Shown here one piece after another: positions 19,491 through 28,619 of a stretch of 64,000 nt of DNA. Below the pieces are notes generated by a model. It had not been told where the DNA came from, did no database searches, and worked only from the letters and a program-made list of their open reading frames with translations. The translations under genes were made by a program, and so were the position numbers. Source of the stretch: Prorocentrum cordatum (lineage: Eukaryota > Sar > Dinophyceae > Prorocentrales > Prorocentraceae). How positions within the stretch are numbered: the first letter of the stretch is position 1; the number at the start of each line of letters is the position of its first letter. Location: NCBI GenBank assembly GCA_963575745.1, contig CAUYUJ010014205.1, positions 936,174 to 1,000,173 of the forward strand, written 5' to 3'.

Positions 19491-21833
19491 TCAACTAGTC
19501 CTCGTAGCAGACTGTGCCAGGTCTGTCTTGAGAGCCTGGTTCACCATATGCGGGATGATGCCGCTCTTGTTGGTGACGATGGCTGTGCGACGTCCCGCGG
19601 TAAGTAGCGGCTTCGTCCCCTTCTTGAGCGCACGGGCCTTCAACTGCGCCTCCTCCACAATGTTAACCTCCTTCCTTGTATCGTTTTCGATGTTGAGCTG
19701 AACCGAAGAGCCAAACACGAATTCCGGGCAAAACCCCAGGTGTAGGCAATCCGCGTGCGGCGTGGACCCACAGGCGACGCAGTCGTTCGTGGGCTCGGCA
19801 CTGTAGGCTGTTCGCGTAGGGGTTGAGGTAGGCGGTGCGGTAGCTGTCGTCGAGCAGCAAGCCAATGCGGATGCCACGGCAGCCACTAGCCGTGACCCCT
19901 TAGGCCTCCTCGGCTGAAGACGCCGAGGTATGTCGATCTCCTTCTTCTGGATCAGCATCGAGATGCGTTCCTGGAGCGTGGAGTCCTTCGTGGTGTTGTT
20001 GACGGTCGGCAGCTGGTCCTTGCGAGTAGCGCGCGTACTGGTATCAGTTAGCAGCCCGTCCTTACGAACGGTGCACATGCTGGAGTCCTTCACGGCATCC
20101 CAGGTCTCGGGCTGAAGCTGAATGGCAGGATGTCCTGCGCTGCTAGTGACAAGCTTCTGGGCTGTGTTGCCGATGCGGATCTGGCCCTTGCACAACGAGA
20201 TGTCGATCTTGGAGGGTTGGACAGAGTCGCGGCCGATGAGCAAACCGAGCGTTGGGCTACCCACGACGCTGAACACGATGCGTCCTGCGCGGCCGCAAAG
20301 GACGAGTGGGGCGGTGATGCGCTGCTTGCTGGGGAGCGCGCCACCGTTCCCGAAGCGGTAGATCTCGTCCTCGGGCTCCTCCAAGATCTGGTCGCTTAGG
20401 CCAAGGCCGACAAGCTTGTCCTTGTAGCGATGATACCACTTGAGGCCGGCGACGCAGAACAGGCAGGCAGTGTCGATGACGCCGATGCCGTCGTCGTTGG
20501 GCCTCATGCCATTGTTGGTGATATTGACCATCGGTGGGTCCGGGATGACACGCTCAGAGACCAGGGTCTCGGGTGGTGGAGTTACTGGCCCTTCGGGATG
20601 TCGAGTGACCTCCTCGTCCCCAAACTCGACCTGCTCGGTGATGTTCGCTTGGCGATGGGAGCGTTCACCACGTCCTCCACCCTTGGTCTTACCCATGGAC
20701 GGCGCGAACTTGCGGGCGCCCGGAGCGGGACACTCCTTATCGCCGGTCCAGTGGCCCTTCTCGCCGCAGTCCCAGCAATGCGAGGACTTCTTGCGCTGGT
20801 CGACGCGGCTCTGCAGGTTCTTGGCAGGCGGGCGTCGGCGTTGCGATGCCTTCCCGCGGCCCTTGAGGGCATCCCGAGCCGGCCTGATGGTGGCCATAGC
20901 CTCGGGGATGGCGGCCAAATCGGCCGCAGCGGCCTCCACCTTCGCGGAGTCGTCGCCGTCGAGCAGCTCGGAGATCTCCACGTTGGACGCCTCCAGCTCT
21001 GCGCTGAACGCCTCGAGCTCCTGTCGGACGATGTCCTGGACGTCGGCCTCTGTGTTGGTGTCGTCCTCCTCGCCCTCTTGCTCGTCGTCGTCCTCGGGCC
21101 CCTCCACGATGTTGGTGGATCGGGCCCGACCAGGTGGTGGTCGCTGCCAGCTGCGTCTGGACCTTGTAGATGAAGCGGCCCACGAGCGCGTGGGAACACT
21201 GGAGCGCCTCTCGGACGCGTGCAGGTCCGGAAACATGCGCACCAGCAGGCTGCGGATGCGCTGGTAGGAGTAGTGCTCGTCGGGTAAGTTGCCGACGACT
21301 CGCTCGCGACGCTCGGCCGTCAAGCCGGCCTTGCGGATTAGGAACCATCCCGCCACGTCGTCGAGCGTGTTAAGGTCCACCTCGTTCTCGCGCAGCTGCT
21401 GCAGACCGGCCTCGAAGCGGACGAGCCAGTCCGTCATCCGTTCACCACGGCGGCGATGATGCTGCGTGGACGCGAAAAACTTCTCGAGCGTCTCGCCCTT
21501 CTGCACGGGTTTCTGCTGGCCCAGGTGGGCCTCGAGATGGGTGAGCACGTTGTTGATGCCCCGCAGGTTGCTGTCGCGCTTCCTCTCGGCGGCATCCTCG
21601 ATGTCGTCGTCGGCAGGCGGGTGCAAATCTTTCTCGGGCATGTTGAGCGCGGCCGAGCGGGCCGTGCCCGTGAGGCGAAGCACCGACTTGGACGCGAGGC
21701 TCTGCGTCACCTCTGGGTTCTCGCTGAGCTTCCAGAGCTTCACCTCCTGCTTGAAATCGCGCCACTTGGCTGGATCGCCGCTCCAGGTCGGGATGACCGG
21801 GTTGGTACTGTTGAAGTTGTGGTGGTCAGCCAT
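19491..21833 (-). CDS. Gag-protease of copia element 1
   Basis: The start at 21833 is chosen because MADHHNFNSTNP is followed by PTWSGDPAKWRDFKQE, the usual opening of copia Gag; the frame is open further upstream to 22271. Residues from this Met: capsid-like helical region to about 200, an acidic linker with DDDEQEGEEDD near 250, a zinc knuckle CWDCGEKGHWTGDKEC (about 353-368, with one extra residue before the last Cys), then an aspartic protease with GVIDTACLFCVAG (Asp 454, DTA in place of DTG) and a later LGLLIGRDSV. The ORF ends in a TGA from which the same frame continues into the methyltransferase-like region, so gag-pol may have been one frame. Gag packages the RNA and protease matures the polyprotein. 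Confidence 0.78.
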   Translation of the reverse strand: MADHHNFNSTNPVIPTWSGDPAKWRDFKQEVKLWKLSENPEVTQSLASKSVLRLTGTARSAALNMPEKDLHPPADDDIEDAAERKRDSNLRGINNVLTHLEAHLGQQKPVQKGETLEKFFASTQHHRRRGERMTDWLVRFEAGLQQLRENEVDLNTLDDVAGWFLIRKAGLTAERRERVVGNLPDEHYSYQRIRSLLVRMFPDLHASERRSSVPTRSWAASSTRSRRSWQRPPPGRARSTNIVEGPEDDDEQEGEEDDTNTEADVQDIVRQELEAFSAELEASNVEISELLDGDDSAKVEAAAADLAAIPEAMATIRPARDALKGRGKASQRRRPPAKNLQSRVDQRKKSSHCWDCGEKGHWTGDKECPAPGARKFAPSMGKTKGGGRGERSHRQANITEQVEFGDEEVTRHPEGPVTPPPETLVSERVIPDPPMVNITNNGMRPNDDGIGVIDTACLFCVAGLKWYHRYKDKLVGLGLSDQILEEPEDEIYRFGNGGALPSKQRITAPLVLCGRAGRIVFSVVGSPTLGLLIGRDSVQPSKIDISLCKGQIRIGNTAQKLVTSSAGHPAIQLQPETWDAVKDSSMCTVRKDGLLTDTSTRATRKDQLPTVNNTTKDSTLQERISMLIQKKEIDIPRRLQPRRPKGSRLVAAVASALACCSTTATAPPTSTPTRTAYSAEPTNDCVACGSTPHADCLHLGFCPEFVFGSSVQLNIENDTRKEVNIVEEAQLKARALKKGTKPLLTAGRRTAIVTNKSGIIPHMVNQALKTDLAQSATRTS

Positions 21834-22271
21834 TGTGATCAACGTGAGATTGAGCTCGTAGATGCTAAAATTTACGTCGCTGACGTCTAAGAAGGCGCTG
21901 GCGTTGCTGACGCTGGCGTAGTTGAACTTGTAGAAGCTGGGGTCGACGTCGCTGACGCCTAGGATGAAGCTGGCATCGCTGACGCTGGCGTTGGCGAAAT
22001 TGGACTTGTAGATGCAATTGTTGACGTCGCTGACGTCTGGAAACTCGTACAGGTAGAAGCTAGCGTCGCGGACGCTGGCGGAGTTGAGCTTGTAGATGCT
22101 GTTGTTGTTGCTGACGTCGCTGGCGTCGAACTCGTACTGGTAGATGCTGGCGTCGCTGACGCTGGCGGGGTTGAACTTGTACAAGCCTTTGACGTCGCCG
22201 ACGTCTGGTGAGTACTCGTACAGGTAGTCGCTGGCGTCGCTAACGCTGGCGAAGTTGAGCACGAAACTCAA
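21834..22271 (-). repeat. Coding-frame tandem repeat upstream of copia 1 gag
   Basis: About five degenerate units of 70-95 bases, each encoding a pattern like ASVSDASxYxYEF followed by DVSDV and IYK. The frame is open into gag for 146 codons but the peptide is low complexity. It may be an untranslated leader that happens to stay open, or a repeated N-terminal extension of Gag. Confidence 0.6.
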
Positions 22272-22370
22272 GCCGATGAGGGCTCGCAGGACGCCGCGGG
22301 GCGTCGATTCCGTGGCTCGCGGCGGCGTCGTCGTGGCTGGTATGTAGGCGGCGCGCGGCGCTGGGCAGCT

Positions 22371-22391
22371 GAGACCCGCTCCAAACTACCA
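22371..22391 (-). other. Primer-binding site of copia element 1
   Basis: On the minus strand, one base inside the 5' LTR, the sequence starts TGGTAGTTTGGAGCGGG. TGG complements the CCA end of a tRNA; TGGTAG is also the start of the site in copia element 2. The tRNA is not identified. Confidence 0.65.
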
Positions 22392-22392
22392 C

Positions 22393-22631
22393 TGTGATAT
22401 GGAAATCGGGATGGAAGATCGCTGATCGTTTCTGTTCGAGCGTCGAACCTGGCGTAGCTCTAAGGCCAAGGGCCCTAAACGATTGAGCGAAAACGGTTGC
22501 GGGAGAACAGGGAGTAAGGGCGCAGCAGCAGAGGCAAGGAAAGAGTAGGAATGAAACCGCGGGGCCCTCGAAGCTTCTATGGGGGGCTTTCTCGGGCCTT
22601 CTACATTCCAGGGGAATGAACTTGATTCGCA
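22393..22631 (-). repeat. 5' LTR of copia element 1
   Basis: 239 bp, about 96% identical to the 3' LTR by eye. It begins TGCGAATC and ends ATATCACA on the minus strand. Confidence 0.88.
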
Positions 22632-22990
22632 CTGTGAGCACCGAAGAAACCATAGTGATGCCCTTGCCACTTCCTCCCCTGTTCCGCGCTCGGCCGCGAA
22701 GGTGTCCCCCAACAACGGTGTTGCCTCTGCCTTGCAGTGTTTTGCCTCGCAGACTCGAGGAGTAGCGGTCGAGGGCGTTAAAAATATCGACCACTAACTC
22801 GCCACCGTCATTCCACGCCGAATAGCAGAGCCCGTCAGGACCAGGGGCGAAATCTTTGAACCGACACACAAGATTGCGAACACATTTCCAAGACATCGGC
22901 CACTCGACTCTCGGATGGCAGGGCTGGATGAACGGGGTAAACTGGGCGGCGACCTCGCGAGAGGCAGGCATTTCTTACAGTCATCGGCCT
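22632..22990 (-). pseudogene. LINE reverse transcriptase fragment
   Basis: The minus strand encodes FKDFAPGPDGLCYSAWNDGG, the APGPDG motif at the start of a non-LTR reverse transcriptase, followed by ELVVDIFNALDRY. The frame is cut at 22631 by the LTR of copia element 1 and no continuation is found beyond the element at 13409, so this is a short remnant rather than a split gene. Confidence 0.6.
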
Positions 22991-23210
22991 GACCTAAGGA
23001 ACGACTCATAAGGAACGAAGCCCCTTTTTCTCCATGTAAGTCTACGAAGTCCGAAAGAACGGCCGAGCCCCTTCCTTGCGGCGTCCCGCCACTATTTGCT
23101 CTTGCGATTCGACCCCCGCCCCTTCAGCCAAACTACCAGGGAACGCAAGCCCCCTCCTGCCCCGCCGCTCCGACATCTTACGCAGAAGCGCAGCCTGCGA
23201 ACGACGCGTT
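22991..23210. other. Unassigned sequence
   Basis: No ORF with recognisable content. It leads into the 90-bp tandem repeat. Confidence 0.4.
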
Positions 23211-23455
23211 AGGAACGCCAGGGGCTCGCGCGGGGGACTGGGCCTTAACTTGGCCACTTTCCGATTCGATTCCGCGCGTGAGCCCCAACTCGCACCGCGC
23301 CAGGGGCGCCAAGGGCTCGCGTGGGGGACTGGGCCTTGACTTGACCATTTTCCGATTCGATCGCGCACGTGGGCCCCAACTCGCACCGCGCAAAGAACGC
23401 CGGGGAGCTCGCGACGGGGACTGGGCCTTAAGGTGGCCACTTTTCGATTCAATAC
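23211..23455. repeat. 90-bp tandem repeat, 2.7 copies
   Basis: Units start at 23211, 23301 and 23392 and contain GGGGACTGGGCCTTAACTTG, CCGATTCGAT and GCCCCAACTCGCACCGCGC-type landmarks. Units 1 and 2 are close copies; the third ends near 23455. Confidence 0.8.
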
Positions 23456-23499
23456 AAAACTAGCCAATCGTTTCACCTGTCTTGTGGGGGCCGCCATGG

Positions 23500-23647
23500 A
23501 GCCGCACGATATGGAACGACGCGCGGGTGGCACGTGTCACCCCGAGATCCGTGTGAGAAGAATCATGTGTCTCACTCGTATTCTGGTCGCCGGCATGGGG
23601 CCATACTGTGCAAAACAACACGCGGGTGACGCGCGTCACCCCGAAAG
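23500..23647. repeat. Palindromic satellite, left remnant
   Basis: About one and a half units of the satellite found at 32230-34430, ending …CGTCACCCCGAAAG where copia element 2 begins. The unit resumes at 32230. Confidence 0.85.
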
Positions 23648-23721
23648 TGGACGAATCTTTTCTTGGCTATGCCAAAACCGCTTGATCCATCATGGCCACG
23701 ACGGACCTGCATATCCAACCA
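23648..23721 (-). repeat. 3' LTR (74 bp) of copia element 2
   Basis: Starts TGGACGAATC and ends ATATCCAACCA on the plus strand. The adjacent interior reads GGGAGGGC on the minus strand, a plausible polypurine tract (23722-23729). Confidence 0.85.
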
Positions 23722-23892
23722 GCCCTCCCGGCGGCCGGCACCTCTCGCGCGCCCGGCAGCCGCTCGCTCTGGTAGTCGTTACTACCCGATGCCTCGCTCT
23801 CAACATGGTCGACCGGCTGTGCCGGCTGGGCTCAACGGGCCCAGTGGATCTCAAAACGGTAGCGGAGCATGGCGATCCACGGGAAAACTGGC

Positions 23893-24717
23893 TCAAGCTG
23901 TGGACCCCAGCGCCGCCTTCAAGGCCAACCTGCTCGACCCCGTCATTTTGACGAAGCCCAGGCTGGCGAGGGATCTGGCGATCAACGTCGCCTCGACATG
24001 CTTGGTGCCAAGGTCCGCGCCGTCGCTGGCGCCCGGCACCTTCCTGATCTTCACAACTGCACGGCCCTCTGTATCCAGAGGAGGGGCGCATGCAGATGGC
24101 GGATGCGTCCTGCGCCGCGCCGCGACACCTTTGCCCGCGGTGGCGTCGCAGCACAGCTCCACGTCGACGTTGCCGTAGCCGTTGTCCCCCAGCAGGGCGC
24201 GGAAGCTAAGCCCCGCCGAGGCCCCCTTGACCAGGGCGTGGAACTCGGCCCCCCCCGTCGAGACGCTCTGCACCTGCTGGGTCGTCGAAGACGACTTGAT
24301 CCAGTGCGAGCCGCGCAGCGCACTCATTGCCCAGGTGGACTTCCTCGTCCGCGTGCAGCCCGCGAAATCACTGTCCGTGAAGATGTTCAGCTTCTTCGGC
24401 GGCGACTGCCTGGCGCACGTCGCTAACAGCCGCGGAGCCCCCAGCAGGTAGCGCCCCACCCTCTTGAGCGCCTCCCGGCCTCCCAAGGTCGGCGCCTGCA
24501 CCGCGCGCGCCGCCTCCATCGAGCTGAACTGCAGGTCGGGCCTGTCCGGCGGGAGGTAAGCCAGCCTCATGCGCGCGGACCTGTACATCTCGCGCTCGCG
24601 CCCCTTCAGCCCCTCGCCGCCCGGCGTATCCTTCTCGACGCCAGGCGCGCTGACGGGCTTGCTCTTGCCGTCGAGCCCGAGGCGCGCCAGCGCGATCTCC
24701 ACGTGCCGAGGGCCCGC
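23893..24717 (-). CDS. RNase H of copia element 2
   Basis: A copia-type RNase H: LNIFTDSDFAGCTRTRKST (catalytic Asp), VSTGGAEFHALVKGAS (Glu), VELCCDATAGKGVAARR (Asp), ending with KVPGASDGADLGTKHVE. The copia form normally has the pattern SDADWAGC…RKSTSG and S.GEAEFYA, so family assignment is safe. It shares its frame with the RT upstream, from which it is separated by one TAG (24718-24720) at VEC|AGPRHVE; a GAG to TAG change would explain it. Little sequence remains between its stop (23893) and the 3' LTR, so this element has no membrane extension like that of copia element 1. Confidence 0.8.
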   Translation of the reverse strand, partial: AGPRHVEIALARLGLDGKSKPVSAPGVEKDTPGGEGLKGREREMYRSARMRLAYLPPDRPDLQFSSMEAARAVQAPTLGGREALKRVGRYLLGAPRLLATCARQSPPKKLNIFTDSDFAGCTRTRKSTWAMSALRGSHWIKSSSTTQQVQSVSTGGAEFHALVKGASAGLSFRALLGDNGYGNVDVELCCDATAGKGVAARRRTHPPSACAPPLDTEGRAVVKIRKVPGASDGADLGTKHVEATLIARSLASLGFVKMTGSSRLALKAALGSTA

Positions 24718-25600
24718 CTAGCACTCGACGCGGTCGGGCGAGACCCCGCCGCCTGGCACCCAGCGCAAGATGCGGTTGAGCACCACGATCTCCTTCACGT
24801 CGCCCTCGCTCGCCTCCGGGCCCAGGATGCCGCGGCACTGGACGATCAAGCGCTTGCCCAGGCCTGCCTCGAAGTCCCTCGCCTCCGAGCGCCCGCCGAA
24901 GACGACGAAGTCGTCGCCGTGGCGCCGCGCCACCAGCGACCCCATCCTGTAGACGCACAGGCTGAACTGCCTCTGCCGCGCCCCAAGCTCCTCCATGACC
25001 TTCTCCACCTTCAGGTCGAAAGCCGCGCCAGCATCCCGCAGCCCGTGCATGGCCTTCAGCAGGAGCCAGCGCTCGTCCTCCCCGCACTTCTCGTCCTCTG
25101 CCGGCGCCTTCAGGTAGACGCGCCGTAAGAGCTCCGAGTGCAGGTGGGCCCTGGATATGTCCAGAGGGTCTTGTACTCCGAGCCTCTGCACGACGTGGCC
25201 ATGGAGAGCAGCAGCCGCAGCCCCTCGAGCGGCGGCGTGGTCGCGAAGGTCTGCGCTGCGTCCTCAGGGCCCAGCGCGCTGAGCCTCCGCGTCTCCTTCG
25301 CGACGAGCCTGCTGCGGATCTCCGGCCTGCGCTCGTCGCCCTTGTTCGCGTCGACCCAGCCGCTGGGCAGCGGCCGAGTCCCCTTGGCAACATGGCACTC
25401 GCTCGTCGGCACCCGCCGGAAGACGCCCAGCCTCTCCATGTAGGCCATCTCCTCAGCTCGCGCCGCGCGCGCCATCTTCGGGTCCAGCCGCGCGCCCGAG
25501 ATGCCATCGAAGAACTCCTCGAGCTCCTCCGGCGCCACCGCCTCGATGGCCTCTGGCTCCTCGATCGTAGCGCCGACCTCGCACGGATCCCACGCCCGAT
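24718..25600 (-). pseudogene. Reverse transcriptase of copia element 2
   Basis: Two frames cover it. 25110-25538 has GWVDANKGDERRPEIRSRLV and TFATTPPLEGLRLLLSMA, the copia RT fingers. After a 1-nt shift near 25165-25190 the frame 24718-25191 gives PLDISRAHLHSELLRRVYL (motif A Asp), LKAMHGLRDAGAAFD (motif B region) and VARRHGDDFVVFGG (motif C, GDD at residues 92-94). It ends at the TAG described for the RNase H. Another frameshift near 25600 separates it from the methyltransferase-like region upstream. All catalytic Asp residues are present, so damage is limited to the shifts and the stop. Confidence 0.78.
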
Positions 25601-26326
25601 CTCCAGCTGCTCACGCATGCCTGACAGGATGGCCTTGACCAGCGGGATCGGGTACCGCTCGGCCGCCATGCTCCTGCCTCCGACCAGGTGCACGTGCTGG
25701 TGGTCCTTGGTGCACAGGACCCCCACGCGCTTCGCGATGGCCGGGCTGTTCGTCATCCAGCCCGTCGCCTTCGCCACCGGCCTGGCGACCCCGTCTGGCC
25801 CCTTCGAGGTCTGCCCGAAGCCACACTGGTGGCCCTTCACCACCATGACGCCCTCCAGCAGCCGCACCTTCTCTACGATCTTGAGGTGCCAGCTCCAGGC
25901 CGTCCACGGGTGCTCGTACAAGAAGAACCGGCCCTCGCGCTGCTGGAGTGCGCAGATCACCAGCACGAGCTCGAGGTAGACGACGCAGCGCTTCAGCAGC
26001 GCCTGGTACCGCTCCTGGTCGCGCACCTTCTCGCCATCTTCAGGATCAGCGAGAATGGCGTGCACGCGGGGCTCGCCACCGCGAACATGGGCTTGCTCTC
26101 CGTGATCTCCTGCATCGCCAGCTCGCGCTGGCTCTTGTCGTGGAAGTCCCAGCCAGTCCGCAGGTCCATGGCGAGCGATCCCCGGCTTCAGGTCGAAGCA
26201 CGGTGCCAGCCTGCAGACCTCGCCCGGGTTGAACACCTCCGCGATGTCACCCTCGAAGGCTCCTAGCTGCATCAGCAAGGTGCCTATCTGCCTAGCGTCC
26301 GCGATCGTCAGCTGGCCCACCTCCAT
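25601..26326 (-). pseudogene. Methyltransferase-like region of copia element 2
   Basis: Lies between integrase and RT. In order: ARQIGTLLMQLGAFEGDIAE, FNPGEVCRLAPCFDLKPGIA (cofactor-loop region), MDLRTGWDFHDKSQRELAM in a second frame, VASPACTPFSLI (motif IV-like, Cys present, PAC in place of PPC), then back in the first frame GRFFLYEHPWTAWSW (motif VI-like, EHP), VVKGHQCGFGQTSKG and KATGWMTNS (motif VIII-like). The same motif sequence (PPCTSFS, LEHPHSSYVW, NHCSFG) occurs in YR element 1, supporting homology. At least two frameshifts (near 26060 and 26165) break it. Position in the polyprotein differs from that in copia element 1, where the domain is before the integrase. Confidence 0.65.
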
Positions 26327-26740
26327 GCTCTGTGGGGCTGCCGCCGACGCGGCGCCGCCCGACCCTGGGGAAGCGCTCGGGCTGGGCTCGGCGCCGGGGC
26401 CTGGCCCGGAGCCGGCTACGCTGGCTTGCCCTCTTGGCCTCAGGAGCCGCCCGGTCCTCCGCCGAGGGGAGTGCCCTCCTGGCCCTCGCGCCCTCGACTC
26501 GCTGGCTCAGGTCCATGTCCGATGCCATGGCCTCCTCGATGCGCTTCGGGCACTCCTCTGAGCGCGCCTGAGCGCGCCGCCCGAGGGCCGCTGACGTGCA
26601 GCCGTAGCATCCCTCGGTGTACCCGTGCCTCTGCAGCTCGACGTCGCGCCTCAGGTAAACGCGCCTCGGCGCTCCTGGCGTCGCCGGCGCCGGCACCTCC
26701 GGCAGCTGCGCGTCGGGCACCACCTGCATGGTCCGCCACG
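26327..26740 (-). CDS. Cys-containing linker of copia element 2 pol
   Basis: Encodes PRRVYLRRDVELQRHGYTEG, directly followed by CYGC, then ECPKRIEEAMASDMDLSQR. The paired Cys after a GYT segment and a later Cys-Pro-x-Arg-Ile-Glu could bind a metal. It joins the integrase C-terminus to the methyltransferase-like region. No known domain is recognised. Confidence 0.45.
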
Positions 26741-27055
26741 ATCTTCACGTGCGCCGGCGGTGCCGCCAGGCCGCCGCCCCCGTCGGGGGCGCGACTGCCC
26801 TCGATGCCTCCAGGGACCGGGTCCCAGGGCACCCCGCGCATCTCGGCCAGCAGCACCTTGTCCGACCAGCTGGGCCCCAGGAGGCGCCTCGCGCCGCGGG
26901 CCCGGAAGACCCCCTTCGGCGCGCCGATGCACACCTCGTCGGTGCCCTCCACGACCCCGAAGAGGATGCCCTCCAGCCACTTGCCCACCAGCCGCGATTC
27001 CCTTGCCCGCAGGAAAGTAAAAGACCTTCTCCGAGAAGGCCGGCAATGGCTTCTT
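26741..27055 (-). pseudogene. Integrase C-terminal domain of copia element 2
   Basis: Encodes FKKPLPAFSEKVFYFPAGK in one frame and, after a shift near 27005, ESRLVGKWLEGILFGVVEGT, DEVCIGAPKGVFRARGARR and MRGVPWDPVPGG. A short beta-rich module of this kind (glycosylation-like WLEGIxxG, then G-V-x-x-x-R-x-x-R-R) follows the catalytic core in many copia integrases. The sequence is continuous with the core at 29309-29931 once the LINE insertions are removed: GGGRSA then FKKPLPAF. Confidence 0.6.
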
Positions 27056-28619
27056 GAACGCCCTGCGGGAATAACCAATCCGTGTCCCCAATCCGTAGGC
27101 GTATGAGCACACCACGCAGCTCGCAGAGCTGCGGCGACCGTTGTGTGGCGGTCCCCACTTATGGTACGCAACACATGCACTTACGTAAATATGTAATGTA
27201 ATCCCACATATATGTAGACTGTGTACCTGGAGAATAGAAGACACCAGCCCAAAGAAGAACTGAAGTACAACATAATCCAAGTGTTGACACATGCGATCCA
27301 AATAATAACCATTGAATACGGTTATAAGCTATTGTCGGAGGAAGTGGGTGCCTGTGGTTTCTTGTGTCGGTGGTCCAGCGCACGCTGCCTCATGCTTGCC
27401 ATAGCCAACACCATTTTTGTCCAAGTAGTCGTGGTCCTCCTGGTGAGGTCCTCCGTCGGCCAGCCCAGCCGGCGGGTGAGGTCAGCCGTTGGTACCGCGA
27501 TACCTTGCCGGAGGTCGGCGTTGGCTGTGCACACCCAGTACATGTGGTCGAGCGTCGGGACGCGCTGCTCACCACAGTGGTCGCAGGTGGTCGAGACCTC
27601 CTCGCCTTGGTTGGACTGCAGCAGGGCGTCCGAGACCACGCAGCCGCAGAGGACGGCGGCGATGTGTGAGGCGAGGATTGGGTTAGCTTTCCGTGCTTCC
27701 TGTGCCGCGCGCACGGCAGCAGCTGGGAAAGGCACTCCGGCCGCCATGGGGCTCTCCCGCCTGCTCCGGCCCTGTAGGATTGCCCATTCGTGGGATCGGA
27801 GTATGAGTCGTAGTTCGTGGAGCTGTCGGTCTGTTCTGTCGGTAAGTCGGAGTTCTCCCGCCGGGCCTCTCCAGAAGCCGTCGTCGCTGCGCTCTGCTCC
27901 AAGCGATGCCAAGTGTGCTCGGTAGGCGTGGAGTGGCCCCCGCGTGTCGGTCTTGATCGTGATCTTGTCCCAAAGCGCAAGTGCTCCAGGCCCCTGTCGA
28001 CGTAGGGTGCTGCTCAGAAGTTGTAGTGCTCGCCGGCGCAGGTGGTACCGTAGGTCGGTGCTATGCCCCATTACTACCAGACGAAGTAGTTCGGGAGCTG
28101 CCCCGGGCCATTTCCGCAGGGTCACAGCCTTTCGTGCTTGTCGTAGATGGTCCTGGATAGCTCCTTTTGTCGGTGGCGTCACCACTAGTGCCCAGCTCGA
28201 CACCGGCAGCGCGATGGTGCTCTCCGCGGTCGTGCGCAGCCGCATGCTCAGGGGCAGGCACGCAATCCGCTTCATGCGGGCAAGTGCCTCTTCAAGCTTG
28301 CCTCGCTCTCTGGTCGTGAGCGTCGTGCGTTGCATCGTGAAGTCGATTCCGAGGCATTCCATCTTCTTGCTCTGCAGGTAGTAATTGTCGCACTGGTGCG
28401 GTAGTATCGTGAAGGACTGCGTCTTGCTGTCGTTGGTGCGCAGCGCGGTGACCGACTCCAGCAGCTCCCACTCCTCCTCGATGCTCCGTAGTTCTTCTGC
28501 CTCTGTCGTGGCCGCCGTGCGGTCGTCCGCGAAGGTGCAAAAGGTTGCTCGTGGGTGCAGAGCAGCTTGCCGTCGTAGTGGCCCCATGAGCAGGGTGGCC
28601 ATCCCGAGCATGGCTGTCT
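27056..28619 (-). mobile_element. 5'-truncated LINE copy A inside copia element 2
   Basis: Encodes on the minus strand TFCTFADDRTAATTEAEELR (RT motif C, FADD), KMECLGIDFTMQRTTLTTRE, a thumb region with GALALWDKI, and a C-terminal zinc motif CDHCGEQRVPTLDHMYWVC, ending at 27322 (…SSDNSL). It starts within RT, downstream of the usual PQG motif, so it is 5' truncated. The 3' untranslated region reaches about 27056. The ORF frame is intact from the truncation to the stop. No poly-A tail is seen. Confidence 0.75.

Larger units (their letters stand above)
13410..22631 (-). mobile_element. Ty1/copia-like LTR retrotransposon 1
   Basis: A 9.2-kb element on the minus strand. LTRs of 239 bp (13410-13648 and 22393-22631) differ at about 10 positions and start TG and end CA on both strands. 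A TGG-starting primer-binding site lies inside the 5' LTR and a purine-rich tract precedes the 3' LTR. Flanking pentamers CAGTG (13405-13409) and CTGTG (22632-22636) differ by one base, so the target duplication is probably old. Domain order is Gag, zinc knuckle, protease, methyltransferase-like, integrase, RT, RNase H, membrane segment. The integrase-before-RT order and the RNase H type identify Ty1/copia. The insertion lies at the edge of a LINE fragment (22632-22990). Confidence 0.85.

Noticed and set aside
13405-22636. Continuation of the LINE fragment (22632-22990) on the far side of copia element 1
   Set aside because: No LINE frame was found at or below 13409, so the element does not simply split a LINE.
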